From Hygrocybe punicea (taxonomy: Eukaryota; Basidiomycota; Agaricomycetes; Agaricales; Hygrophoraceae), in assembly GCA_963556145.1 (NCBI GenBank), contig OY744465.1, positions 3,658,001 to 3,722,000 of the forward strand: DNA of 64,000 bases. Direction: 5' to 3'. Each line of letters opens with the position of its first letter. Position 1 is the stretch's first letter. Below are positions 36,201 through 48,685 of this stretch, piece after piece. A program made the position numbers and the translations under genes. The notes under the pieces were generated by a model. That model searched no databases. It worked only from the letters and a program-made list of their open reading frames with translations, and was not told the origin of the DNA.

Positions 36201-36265
36201 TTGGCCGCTTACTAAGCAGTAACCCTAGGGTTAGGGAGTTAGCTGAGTTTGGATGACCTCTATCT
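33263..36265. mobile_element. 3.0 kb DDE transposon with perfect 30-bp TIRs and TA duplication
   Basis: Positions 33263-33292 and 36236-36265 are exact inverted copies (30 bp, starting agatagaggtcatcc). Each end is flanked by TA (33261-33262 and 36266-36267), the target-site duplication of Tc1/mariner/IS630-type elements. Total length is 3003 bp. Inside is one plus-strand transposase-like gene (next entry), now broken. The element lies between two KNH-like genes. The perfect ends and few lesions suggest a fairly recent insertion. Confidence 0.92.
33627..36148 (+). pseudogene. DDE transposase-like gene of the 3 kb element, broken
   Basis: The gene starts at ATG 33627 (MAPRKLGAKKR), with an intron from 33691 to about 33736. 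An acidic linker follows, then a helical region (VLRGRITAMLAMLWLY). The catalytic core shows ITHDESTFYANDRRKKRW (first Asp), GFDNAPGHQKRADDALSARY (second Asp) and FHCETNFIKQNWGASKY. In related proteins the last motif reads NFIEQ and carries the third acidic residue; here it is Lys. A Cys-rich stretch (KAGCCCRRILF) precedes it. Defects: TGA at 34707-34709, a frame change between about 35215 and 35285, a possible break near 34053, and the E-to-K change. A last exon after a GT-AG intron (about 35924-35980) encodes RYANRSARFIDTYRKGL. The family is common in mushroom genomes. Confidence 0.85.
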
Positions 36266-36443
36266 TATGTTAACCCCATATTTCAGCAATCGAAATCCTG
36301 CATTATAATGAGCTACTACTACTAGTCAAGTATACAATAGTTAAGTGCTGAAAAATACAATGAGAAAATGTAGAGCGTTCATCATCGTACGGGTAGACCG
36401 GCATTGAGTCGAGGGCACCGTCATTTTCTTCGACCCCCACCAG

Positions 36444-36981
36444 TCACTTCATAATGGTGAACTCCTGGCCGTAGTTGCCCGAGTCGCCAAACACTGCAAG
36501 GGACATACAATTACTACGCAGTTCTCGCTCCCCATATATGTCCAACAATGCTCACCAACTATGGCGAAATGATCACCGGGTGTAACTTGGGGTACAGTGA
36601 CAGTGACGGAGCCATCCAAAATATTGAATCCAGATGCTAGTGGGTGCTCTAAAGGAAGGCGATCAGCAACACAGTTTAGTCAAACCTTTCGAAACTGACC
36701 CCAGTTTTCAACACCATTCGTGGCAAGAACAACCATCCCCCGAGTGTTTGTGATTTGGGCGGGAGCTTTAGAAGTATCCCTAGGGGACAGTTAGTATGGC
36801 TACAGCATTCGTGGCTGCGGTCATACCAAGTAACATCGTATTGACGACCTATTTGCCAGACCGTCCCAGCATGGGGGTATGTCACTGGCGGTACAAAGAC
36901 GTCTCTGACTTGAAGAGGAGCAGACGCGACAACAGCGAAAAGGGCAAACAGGGCCAGGATGAAAGTTGTGCAGGAAATCAT
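36444..36981 (-). CDS. KNH/Kre9-like small secreted protein
   Basis: Exons (minus) 36981-36827, 36779-36700, 36648-36556, 36493-36444; 125 aa. A signal peptide (MISCTTFILALFALFAVVASA) is followed by a single KNH-like domain: VRDVFVPPVTYPHAGTVW, DVTWDTSKAPAQITN, EHPLASGFNILDGSVTVTVP, VVFGDSGNYGQEFTIMK. It stops right after the domain, so unlike the 32211 gene it has no Ser/Thr stalk or GPI signal and should be freely secreted. Intron positions and phases (2, 1, 1) match the 32211 gene, supporting duplication of one ancestor. The DDE transposon now lies between the two. Confidence 0.9.
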
Positions 36982-38476
36982 GTCGGTGTCGCGTATATGA
37001 GACGTGAAGCGGATAAATGTGAGTCGAGGGGGGATAAAACCTTGGATGGTGAGGAGAGAGAGACACGCCAGTCCTGGATTTATACGCCAGGTTCAAGCTG
37101 ACGGGGGAGTTGGCGGCGATAGGTGACTGCATATGAAGTCATTGGATCCGAAGTAGGAGTTTCACTTTACGATGTCCTGCACAGGCGCGCATATCCAACG
37201 TATTGGCCGCAACCTAATCGTAGATATGGGCTTATCTCGGTGCGAACGGCCACTCATTTTCTGGGCAGACTATGCAGGAGATGAGGTTACACACGAGTGA
37301 TTTTGCTTTGCGATGTCTCGATGTCTTGCGCACAGTACCCACAACGTACAAGCGGAAACTCTATCGAAAATAAGGACTCCACACGGGCCGACGGAGTTGA
37401 GCAGAGATATTTTATGCATTTCGGGTGCGTTTCTCGGTCCAGAACTCAGAATATGTTCCAGACTTTCAATTTCGCATATCATTCCGATGTTCGTCTCAGC
37501 AGTTGTGTACGTTCAACACGTCCATCCCGACGACCCTCTGTGTGGCAATGACCTGCAAATCCTTTCCCGCATCACGCCATGTCCCCCTTTGGCGTCGTGT
37601 TAATACCACAGGCTTTGATCGGCGTTATTTAGTCACGATCCGGTGGTAAACAGTCCGCAGTTTCAATATTCGACGGTCACGCCCAAGAAGACCATCTCAC
37701 CTGGGAGACTTGAAGCTTGAAGGCTTCGTTTACCCAATCACACTTGTTCTTCGCCGCTCGGAGCAAATACTTACTTCTCAACGAGGACTCGAAAGGTTCA
37801 GGTGACTCCACCAGTGTCTTTGCGGCTAGTATTCGTACGGGTCTGCTTTAGGTAGCCTCTATGGGGTGCCGATTTGCGCGGACAACATACAGCACAGATA
37901 CTCGTTCTCCGCCGTTCCTCGAGTTCCCTGCGGTCTTTCATCCCCGTTTTATGTACCAGGAATTTATTTCTGGGCTCGACTGGCTGGATCCCCCTGAACT
38001 CAGTGGGGAATAGCTTATTGGTTCCGGCGGCAGGAATATTTGTCATTCACTTACGCAAAACCTGCCCACCGTATCGATCGATCGAGTTGAGACCTTTCAA
38101 GTTCCTTGCGAACTGTCGACAACTTTTCTCGGCATTTAGGAGAAGGAGGGACGGCGTACGGCAGAGAAGCCTCGATCATTCTAGAGGTATATAAATGAGG
38201 TTCGTGGAGCTTTGAAGACCCAACGCGTGCCTTATGATTTAATTATGAACAAAGTGAGAAAGTTACTGGTTGAGGCATCAGTGGGTTTTGAAAACGCATT
38301 AAACATGCACACAAAGGGCATTCTTTGTGGATGAAGTGGAATCACGATCTGCCACAGAACAAATAAAGCACGCACCGCGTCAATATACACAAAGAAACGC
38401 GTCCATTTATAATTTCTATATCAAGAAAATCCGAATCCCGTTCCTAACCTCGACCTCGCTCGGCACACTTCTCCTT
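36982..38476. other. Divergent intergenic region, no gene
   Basis: About 1.5 kb between a secreted-protein start (minus) and the RIF1 start (plus). I found no convincing coding region. It should contain both promoters. Confidence 0.45.
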
Positions 38477-41400
38477 ATGAATCTTCCAACACCTCCTGCA
38501 ACATCTAGTCGACAGAAGGAGAACCGATTTGCTGTCCGCGTCGCTTGGTCTCCTTATAATCAATATCACACCGTCACCACTGATCCGCCTCTGAAAATTC
38601 CTGCTGCTTCAAGTGCATCTAAAACCCGCCCATCGAAGTCCATCCTTAAACAACCAACGCATGTTTTGCTTCCTCTACCTGACGACGACGATAAGCGAGA
38701 AATCACCCCGGAGCCGTCTGATCCTCTGGCCGACCTGAAATACCTGGAGTATCCCGTATCCATAATTCTCGCGCCTAATTCGTCCTTGCGCGAGCTTATT
38801 ACAGGATATTCCTTGCTCTCCGCGCGTCTCAAAGTCTCTGTTGGTGGAGCAACTGATGTAGACGCGTCCTGGCCACTGTTTCAACCCCTCAGAAAGCATC
38901 GTAATGACATCGTTGTCGCGTTTATCAGGGATGTTGGAAAAGCCCTTGTAGATCCCTTCAAAATGCATCAGGTGCCAGAGGAGTCTTTGAAAGAACAGAA
39001 AGTCAACTTGCCCTCTCCTAAACCTAGTCCTAGTAGGAAGCAAGGGATGACAGCAGAAGAAGCGAAGTACGCCAGGGATCTGTGTACGACATGTCATGCT
39101 GTCCTCAGGCTGCTCGCGACAATCTGTACGCTACCCGCCGTCTACAAGGTATTCAGCGGTATGTGCGGACAATGTCGCTTGCTTTTTCGTGGCTTACATT
39201 GGCTCAGATGACCAACTACATGCTATTTTAATGCAAGTATTGGAAATACCGATGGCCAATGAATTGCCCACTCCAAATGCGCGAAAGACTTGTGCAATGT
39301 CAATCTGGTTCCTCCAAGTGCAGCGTTTACCAGTAGAGGTTCTTGCCCCTGCTGCGGGTCGTATTGCGTCTGCACTTGAGCGCGGGATAGATGGGGATTT
39401 AGGGAAAGAGGGTAAAAAAGGTTCTATCAGCGATGGTCTCAAGGTGCGTCCTACTCCAACTCGTTTGGCACGGTTCATGATGTGTGGTGTGTGTGTGCAG
39501 GCAATACATGATCTCGCAATTTATCAGCCTTCCACGTTTATTCCGGCATTTTGCAAGATCATTCCTCCAATCCTGTTCAACCTCCTCTCATCAAATCTGA
39601 ATATCCGTACCCAGGCATGCCACGCGCTTGGTGGCCTGGTGCAGGCGTCTACTTCTTTGCCATATTCGCTTGATCACTTACGTATCTCACTTGTTATTTC
39701 CTCATTCCTGACCGCTCCTCCTCCTGCTTGCTCTCCCTCAAAATCTCCCTCAAAATCTCCCTCAAAATCTCCGCAAGACATAGCCATCATCCGTACCCTG
39801 CGGACCACCCTCAGTGCCACTGATCCTCAGAATGCTGCCCAGGGACCAGTCTGGGCTTTGTGCGTTCTCGCAAACTTTATTGTCCTCACCGGACCTATCC
39901 TATGCATGCAGGACAAACTCATCAGAATTGTCGGTTCTCTACTGGCCCTCGCAATGCGGCACAATAAGAGTTCCGTTCGAGCGCTCGGATGCTTGGTCTG
40001 GCGTTGTCTTGCTTGGGTCTACATGTTGCCGAGAATGGTAGAAACTGTCGTGGACGACCAAGGAAAGGGGGTGCATAGAATGCTACAAGGTCGTCCGAAA
40101 CTCGTAACGGAGCAGGGTTTAGCACAAGAAAAGGAATGGGAAGAAAGTCGAGAAAACTTGTGGAAGGTGCTCTTGTCGGTCGTGGATATGGGTGCCGGTG
40201 TCGCGACTATTGCCGGACTACTAGTCTTTGACCGTGACGGTGGTGAAGACATTAAACGGGTAATGGCTGTTATCAAGGCCATGGTCAAGAGGGGTGGTCA
40301 GACTTGCGGGGATGCCATGGAAATGGTCAAACACTTCGTCAGTTTCGAGTCCACCAAAACGGAGATGGACTTGCAGAAACTGTTGCCGCCAGCCTTGTTT
40401 TCCACAGTCCCGGGGCTTCTGACGGTCGACTATAAATCTCTGGTGTCAGTTGTGCGGCCAATCTTCAAACAGTGCCCACAGTTGGATGACGTGCGATCAT
40501 TCACGCGCGAAGAGGTTGCGAAAGACTGGATCTTCGAAGACCTTGTGGAAATATGGCGGGAGGGACTTTCCAATCTTGAAATTCCCGAGAGCGTCGATTC
40601 TACTCCGGTTTGTTTCCGATTCGTCTATCTTTGGGCCCATCTGATGTGAATTTATAGGCAGAGGTTGTAGATATCTGGGACGGTTTATTGAAGGCTAACG
40701 TAGCCGCACTGCAAGGTGATGTCCATTGCTAATATTTGTAAAATGTTCTAATTTTCAATTCATGCTACAGATGCCGGTAACGACACGGGAACATCGAAAT
40801 TCGCCGTGCGAGCTGTCGAAATCCTTATTGGTATATTGCAGGATCCCACCCTTGAATTTTACGGCGAATCTCCCGCAGAAATTCCCACTAGTCCCGCGAA
40901 GGATTTTAATAGCAGTCCGCGCCGTTCCAAACTCAAAGCCTCACGGCCTCGCTCGAATGCAGCTCTAAAGATCTCCGTCATGCGGGATCTTTGGTCCACC
41001 ACCCGTACTGCAATCCCACACGCATTGCTCTGCGCGGCCGGCCAAAAATTCATAGCAACACTGATACAACACGAGAGTGAAATTTTGTTGGGGACTGATG
41101 CCCAAGACGATGCACGCAAGCAGTGGTCTTTGCTCTGCGCTGAGGTGCTCGTGGTCTGTGATTTGGATGAAATGCGGTCATTCTGGGGAAGCACAGGAGA
41201 GAGTCAGAAACCGCGGGATTGGAAACGGTCGCGGGATATCAGTAGCCTGGTATGGGGGTCCTTTGTAGGGACATGGACACAGGAGGGAGAGGCAAATTGG
41301 GAAGGCACCATTATTTTGCTCAGTGTCCCTTTTGTGTGAGTGCCTGATTCTTTTCACTTGCCAGAAATTCAACTAATTTATAATGAAATTTCGGAAAGCG

Positions 41401-43718
41401 AGGGGACAGCCTGGGATCTGAGCAACGATGATTTACTTGCTTGGGATAATTTCTTGAGCTATGCTACGAACCAAGCTTTAGACTCCGGTGTTGACTCGAA
41501 TACGCTTCTGGACCATGTTGCCGACGCCATCTCTCAAAATCACTGTCCCACATTTATGTCCTCTGTGCGAGTCGCTGATCTAATCATGTCCCATCTTGAT
41601 ATGGCCGAGGCACGCCAAATACCTCATTCCGTTTTAGAGCTCGTGAACGACGTGTTGCAATCGAGTTACCCACCCGAACCTCGTAACAAGGTTACCTCAC
41701 TGTGGATGATACGGTCGCTCACTCGTGTCATTGACACTTGTCCTTCGGCGTTAGCGCAAAATCTGCTGGAGAGCCTGCAAGATGGTCTGTGCGCATGGAT
41801 TTCAGATGCGTGGAGAGTTTTCAGCCTAGAAGAATATGCTTTCGATGTAAGGAGGATATCATTTTTGAATGCGTGGGCTACTGACGGACGTGATATAGAT
41901 TCTTTCTGTCTACGAAACTGTTCTAGTCAGTATTCAAGGCATCCCGCTGGGGTTGACGACAATTTGCAATCTCGCCCCCGTGCTGGAATCTGCATTTTGT
42001 GGACGTGATGACAAGCCCGACTCGCTACGGGAAGCTTTTGCCGAATTCTGGAAAGCGACATATTTTGCAATCGAAGAACCGAACGATGGGTGGCCCGTCA
42101 GGATCCAAGCTTGTCTTCAGTACACTAATATTATAGCTGACGACGTCGGCCACAGCGTGCCTGAGGGCACATCATACGACGCGGATACTTCTTCGGATAA
42201 TATCGACACAGAATTGGAAGCCTTGTTTGAAGTAGAGGACGATGGTTTCAAAAAGTATCACATCCAAAGTGACACCGACGAGGAGGAGGAGGAAGAGGAG
42301 ATTCAACCTGAACGACCCGCGCTTTTCGATTTCGCGAGAAAATCGCTGCCCATCAGGAGGAACGAAAAGCCAGACACATCATTATCCGCCGGCCGTCCGT
42401 CGCCTACGCCCTTGCTCCCAGTGAGCGTGAAAGAATTCAAGTTATTGACCGACACAGACTCTCCGCAGCGTTCACCCCTTGATCTTAAGACATTCGATCC
42501 ACCCTCCATACCGATAAAATTTACCACTAACTATCCGCACGTTTCTACACCTCCACGTCCCCACAAACCTTCCGCAATCTCCTCCCTTCCTCTTCGCCCT
42601 TCCGCAACCCCGGACTTGTTGTACCAGCGTATGACATCCACGCCAAAACGCAGTCCTATAACCTTCGTAGGCAACCGATCCGCTTTGGTAATATCAGGGT
42701 CGTTGTCTAATAAGCGCAAAAGAATGGAGAACAAAGAGAATATTTCGCCCCCGCCAGTGATTGCGTCAGTTGCAGAACGTATCGCCACGAAGTCTTCCGT
42801 AGGCTCTGTTTTGGGTAAACGTGCTGTATCTGACGAAGACCAAGATGAACCAGGGTCAAAGAGGAATAGAATGGATTCAGACGTGTTTGGTCCCTCTCTG
42901 CATTCGATCTCACCCATTGACAGCGGAGATAGAGCTGGATCCAAGTTCCCCATCGAATATACTCTTGTCAAGACCACTGTCGAGTATCCTTCTCTACCGG
43001 CCGGTTGTCCCGAAGATGTTTTCACGTCAGACGCTGGCGGAGTTAACAGCAGTAAATTTGGGTCTCGCCCCTCCATCAAACGAAAGCGAGTCTTCATGGA
43101 TTCTGTCGAGATTCCTACGCTCCGCCAAGTTCGGCGGCGACAACAACGAACAGTCAGTTTCGATTCCCTCCTCGTCACTCCTCCGAACCGAGGCCCCCGA
43201 CGAACCAAGTCGGTAATCAAATCGCCGAAAACTATAATTGCGCTTCAGGTTCTCGAAACCAACCATATCAGAAAACGGAGGAGGGTTCCGAGCGAAATCC
43301 GGCAACTTACATTGGTCGAAGACCCTTTCTTGCCCTCGCCGTTATCACTTGTGAAAGAACAGTTGAGCGTGACTCAAGGCAGTGGCGAGTACAGTATGTT
43401 TTTGAGTCGTCAATGTTGCTCATTGGCAATCCCGCAGATGATTCAATCCTGTTTGCCGAGAAATCACCGAGTCGATCACAAGCTGAACACTCATCAGATG
43501 ATGATCGGTATGAAGGTCAAGTCACTCCTCACCATCTCATCTCGCCTGCCCTCCGTCGCGCGATAATAACAGATAGCGATCCTCCGAGCGACGACTCCAT
43601 TATGTCAAGCCCATTACGAAAAGTTGTTGCTCGACGACTGGAGCGGGCAAGATCATTCGTTAAGCCTTTACCCGCTAAATTGGCACTCGACACCGGTATT
43701 GATTTGGCAATGTGCTGA
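38477..43718 (+). CDS. RIF1: RIF1-like telomere/replication-timing protein, paralogue A (with PP1-docking motifs)
   Basis: Exons 38477-39158, 39208-39443, 39501-40607, 40658-40715, 40771-41333, 41403-41846, 41899-43393, 43438-43718; 1621 aa. The N-terminal two thirds are a Rif1_N HEAT-like solenoid (for example ELPTPNARKTCAMSIWFLQ, LNIRTQACHALGGLV). Near the start are two likely PP1-docking motifs, RVAW at residues 21-24 and SILK at 55-58, in the order and approximate spacing known for yeast Rif1. A basic, Ser-rich, disordered C-terminal third contains KRKRVFMDSVEIPTLRQVR and RTVSF. Rif1 brings PP1 to chromatin to restrain origin firing and acts at telomeres and breaks. Exon 3 has a 12-bp tandem repeat coding for SPSK units. 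It faces a second RIF1-like gene. Confidence 0.88.
39735..39776 (+). repeat. 12-bp tandem repeat (tccctcaaaatc) inside RIF1 A
   Basis: About three copies of a 12-bp unit keep the reading frame and code for repeated SPSK. Each unit carries an S-P-x-K site, the minimal CDK consensus. The copy number could vary between strains. Confidence 0.75.
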
Positions 43719-44182
43719 GGGCGTCATATTATTGAAAACTCTTACATTTGTCCATCCCATCTGTATCATTATTCATGTGTTTATTGTTTTGTTCAAGAAA
43801 GAAATGCGTTGATTTGAAGCTGGATAGCTGCTCAAGCGCTCGATGTCAATATTCAAAGCTTTCAAGGGACAAACGGATCCGTTATTTGTTAGTGGAGATC
43901 TCTTGCCTGTTAAGTCTTCGTGATCGATTTCCTCGATATAAGCGAAATTGCAAAACTACAGGGCAATAACTAGCACTAAGGGAGCCATCTCTGCATAATG
44001 ACGGCCATGGAGACAGGAGGATCTTTTCAGACATCACGACGTGCACCAACTAGCTTCCTACTCATCTGCTCATTCAATACTGTACCAATCTTGATGTACC
44101 AATTTCGTCGCTTGTACCAAGTCTTCGACGGGTATTTGTGAGGCATCATCAGTAACTTCAGCATAGGCCTGTTGTAAGGCGC
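43719..44182. other. Convergent spacer between the two RIF1-like genes
   Basis: 464 bp that hold both 3' ends. No gene or clear inverted repeat is visible by eye. Confidence 0.5.
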
Positions 44183-47100
44183 CTAATCGGGATGTCGTTC
44201 TGAGCGGCGAAGAGGCAAGGGCACACTCGGTCGAGATAGAGCAGGGACCGTGTGTGACCTTTCTGGGCTCCTGCCAATATCTCTGGCGGAGGATTGTCCA
44301 GAATAGTAGGCTAATCCAAGGACAACTTCTTCAGATGTCGCAAAATAAATGAGCACATAATATTTACCGATTGTGGGCTTGGCCCGCCTCGAAAGGCGAT
44401 CGGATACCCTGCGTGCCAGGGGAGTTTCCTGCATGTCAGGGATAACAGCAGAGTCTGGACGTCGTCTTAATTAGTTTACATTCACATTCAACGAAAAACC
44501 CGTCATGACCTGGTTCGCATCGCACGCGACGAATACTGGGAGTACATAAACGGCTATCCCGAGATCGACTGGTGGATGCTATCGGCTGGCTTCCTGGTGA
44601 AGACCCCCGACGGCGCTGGCGAGTCATGAATGCTCGGTAAGTAAGAACCTCTACGCCATCAAAGAGGATCCTTTGTCGTTGAGCAAGCCTTGGTGAAACG
44701 GGACGAACGTGCAGGACAGATGGCACTACTCGCGTTTTCGGCTCTAATTCTGACCCGATTTGTGTGGAAGTTTCAATCATCACAGCTCTTTTAGCGTTAG
44801 TGCCTCCTTGGCGCGTCGCCTTCCAATTGTGTTTCGTGGGGTCGGCTGTTCCGTAGATGTTGGCAGAGACATCTGTTGTGAATTTTCGGAATATATGCGG
44901 TTCTGAGTTTAGCTTTCGTCGCTTTATGGGCTCCAACCCTACACGGGAACTTCAACAACTAAGAACATATCAAATAAAAAACATTCACCACCATCAGTTC
45001 CAATGCTTTCCAGGTTATCATGAAATGATGTCGGTGCTGATATGTTCGGTAAGACAGATACTTCCTCCAAATTATCATCCAAGCTGCCTGAATAGCCACG
45101 CGGCTGACGAGGAACCACTTTGTGAGGTGCAAGGAGCACCTCAGGGCTCAGGGAACGCCTGGGTGCTGGTAGGATCTGAATAGTTGATTGCAAGGATAAT
45201 TCCACTTCATGCTGCTCGCCTGTCGAAGATGGAAATCTTGCATCAGACGTGACAGGGTGACATCGTGGGCGACCGGCATGGTATTCACGAAAAATTCCGG
45301 GACGACCAGGAGATTGGGAGTCAGGAACCAGTGAGGTTGACTTCATAAATAAGTACGCCAATGTGCAATTTGAATGATGTTAAATACCCACCGGTGACTG
45401 GGACTCAATGTCAGTCGAAAGATTCGCGGAAAGATTACTATCAAAAACATCGCCGACAATTTTTAAGCACGCCTTGACATCCTCCGGATAGCTGGCCTGA
45501 AAATGTTCCCGACCGTGGTATGTCGCTTTCCAGAAAGTCTGAAAAGCTAATGGGCCAAGAGCCGGGGGCGGCATGTGCACAAAGGCAGAACGTAGAAAGG
45601 GTGCTATAGAATGGAGCGTTTCGAGCGAGAGCGCATGGTGCCGGAGAATGGAGAGCGAATCACAGTACAACGGCATGACCTACCGCAGGTTGAGTTTTTG
45701 TTCAAATGATAGGGCGGATACGTACAACAGTGTTGTATTCTTCCTCAAGCAGAATTTCTAACTTGTCTGCGATCCAACGGCATAGACCGTTTCCAAGTGC
45801 AACAAGCACGGGGACTACAAGTATCGAAGGGGCGGACTTAACTAGATCTCGCGTGAGATGTAGGAATCGAAAACATGTAGAAAAGTGTTCGGGTCGAGGT
45901 GGATACAGGTCGACGAGGGCAATGTCGACGAGAGAAAAAATCTGCGTCGGAAGACTGTCTCGGCACGTAAGGTTGACATAGGAGAAGAGAATAAGTGTCA
46001 ATCTAGGCATCTTTAATAGTCTAAGACCAATCCAGAAGTCAGCCTTGCAAAAATGACATATGGTGCGCCATAAATAGTTACACACGTTTTGGAAATTTCC
46101 TCATCCAAACGTTGTACGAATTCTTCGATGACAGTAGTTGGTCCAACGAATGCGTCGCGTGCACTGGAGACTGCGCAGCGAAGCACGCCCTCCCACAGAT
46201 CGATTTCAGAATCCGACATTCCCCAGGCGCTACAGTGATAAGTCAACATTGAAACATGGGGTCCTCGGGACAACTTACTCTAACGGAATGAAAAGAAATG
46301 TCAGAGCATCTTGCCACGTGAACCTATCCTCGAATGATAGCCACACTTTTGCCAGTACAGACCATAGCTGTCGCTTCACCTCGGTTTCTTTGCGGTTTTC
46401 ACTCTGCACAAAAACCAATTGCAGTAAAGCGGGATTACCGGCAGTCACTAAATCGGAACATATAATGCCCCAGATCGTTTTGACTTTAGCGTCCATGAGA
46501 CAAAAATCCCGTTCCAAAATAGCAGCAAGGATCATTTCCGCTGGAGCAGAGAGCCACGAAGTGGAGAAAACACTCTTCATGATAGTCCACAGCTGCGTGA
46601 CGAGTGACAATCGACGAAATTGTTCTTCTGTCTGGTTGGCGGCGATATGCATGGTTTCCTGCACGAGAAATGCCGTCACAATTGAGGCGATTTGGTTAGC
46701 GATCGCTGGCGTTGTTGTTAAGTGACAATGCTCTGGCGTGAGCTGAGCATGAACAAGCAACAGAGACTGCCAGACATGAAGAAGATCACTCTGCATCGAC
46801 ATAAGCTACTATGCAGTGACACAAGCAAGACCAACTCACAGACAATTTGAAGTCGGAGGCCTGCAAGGATCTTTGAAGGCATTTTATCCATATTGATGTT
46901 ATTACATCCCAATGCTGAACGATCTCTAGTTCCGATAGATGTCTTACTTTATTAATCTCGAACTGGCCCATAGAACGAACTGCAACCGATACCTGGTCTC
47001 GGTTGGTATGTAGGAGAGTACCATCAAAGAGGAGACCAGCCAAGACTTCGGTGTCATCCCATTCGTTATTATTCGTTGCATGAGGGGTCCCAATGGCATG

Positions 47101-48685
47101 TAGAAGTCGAGTCAATAGTAACACACCTTCCTGTTGAATAGATGTATCGCAGTCGGAAACCATGTCATCCACGACGACAAGGGCTTTCGGTAGTGGGTTC
47201 AGAATGTGGGATTGACATGAAGAAGATGCTCGGTCAGGTCTGAGGAGTGAAGCTGTAAGTACCACACCAATTCCTCCGCGTAATGCCTGCTTGACGACAA
47301 GAAAGGCGCGCTCCTTCATTTCCAGTAATGGGCTGACGGAAGTCACATCAACGTCTGCTTGAGACTCTTCACAACCATCGGACAAGCGTAAAAAAGCCCA
47401 AACTAGGCATTTCCACAGTTGCGGATGAAGCGAGCGGACGGAACGGCGCTTGTGAACGAGAGCTTGCGCCAGGAGTGGCAAGAGGAACTTCAGGGAACAT
47501 GGATTGGAGAACAACGAATAGTCAGAAAGGACGATGAGGGAGGCTAGCACGTTGAGCGCCCAGAATGGGCCGTCTCCAGGGTGTTCGGACGTTTCAGCAC
47601 CAAGAGCGATGTTAATTATAGTGGGAAGCCGGATTTCGCCTGGTCCAGATTTATCTCTCGAAGCTTGAAAATTAAGAAACGAGTGGATATGGCCAGATAT
47701 ATCTACATGGGATTGACCAGTGGATGACTCGATCTTAGCGAGGACAAATCCATTGAGTGCGTGGGCAGCCTGTAGGCGGACATCTACAGAAGACGAAAGA
47801 AGGTGAGCTAGGGCAAATGGCAGCAGTTCGAAGAGGGAAGGTAGGAAATGAGACGCGTGGCCTTTAAGCAGGTTGTGAATCGTCTTTTAACGTAAGAATC
47901 AGCGCAAGCTGGGTTCGTATTGCTGATGAGTGACCTTGAGAGTGTCCAAGATTTTTTCAGATTTTCCATGTCTACCGGGAAGGCCCTCGATATTGCGCTT
48001 CAACGCAGACATGATCTCAGCGCTCTTTGGACGTAATACTGATATTGGGAGCGTTTGAGTTTGAAGAATCCAGGAGGCAAGGGCAATTGTCTTGCTGGCG
48101 CTCGGTGTTGGCAAGGTGGTGGCATTGACGATGGCGAGCAGATCATCTAGGAGGTCTTGGAGGTCGTTCACTAGATCGCTTGTAAGTATCTGGAACCTGA
48201 AGTGAATTAACTGACCCACGGGTAAAGATCGCGTGGAGGGCTGAAAATCTGAAGATATCGGACAAGAAACGCAATGCATGGTGAGAAAGTAACACCATGT
48301 CCCTTGCATACGCGACCTCGTCCTCAATCAATTCACGTGTTTCCGCCGTCGATACGTCTTCCAAAGGTGAAGTGGCACAAGTGTTGAGACGGGATGAGGG
48401 ATCAACCAAGGCCCGCCGTATATCTCTTCGCAAAGCGCGAATAATTTGTGTCGAGTGCAACCTTAGAGGGCTCAAGGCAGGCCACGATCGACTGGATGGA
48501 ATAACAATTACGATTTGCGATCTTATCCTGGAAGAAAAGGTGGAGTATGCATGAAGAAGGTCGTGAAGGGAAATGTGATCAGATAGGTCGTCTTCTATGG
48601 ATTCCAAGAGCGTATCGATAGGAGACTTGAGGTAAGTCAAAGAGTTCATTGGACCAACATCGGCAGCTGCTTCGGGTGAACTCAT
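44183..48685 (-). CDS. RIF1-like protein, paralogue B (diverged, shorter N-terminus)
   Basis: Eleven exons (minus): 48685-48216, 48178-47935, 47883-46840, 46790-46279, 46229-46082, 46043-45726, 45679-45392, 45340-44992, 44938-44510, 44454-44368, 44328-44183; 1344 aa in frame. It aligns along its length with paralogue A: LPTPSASKTIALASWILQTQ against LPTPNARKTCAMSIWFLQVQ, VDVRLQAAHALNGFV against LNIRTQACHALGGLV, FWKATYHG against FWKATYFA, and a C-terminal RQRILFDGVEVLTYRAF against KRKRVFMDSVEIPTLRQV. Several introns fall at matching positions. It starts at the solenoid (MSSPEAAADVGPMNSLTYL), lacking the first ~100 residues of A and so RVAW and SILK. RILF near the C-terminus fits the RVxF pattern. 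Two introns are only 37-38 nt. Confidence 0.8.

Noticed and set aside
41334..41402. Apparent stop and frame break in RIF1 A near 41337
   Set aside because: A 69-nt GT-AG intron with a ctaat branch site restores the frame and gives VPF|GTAWDLS, matching paralogue B.
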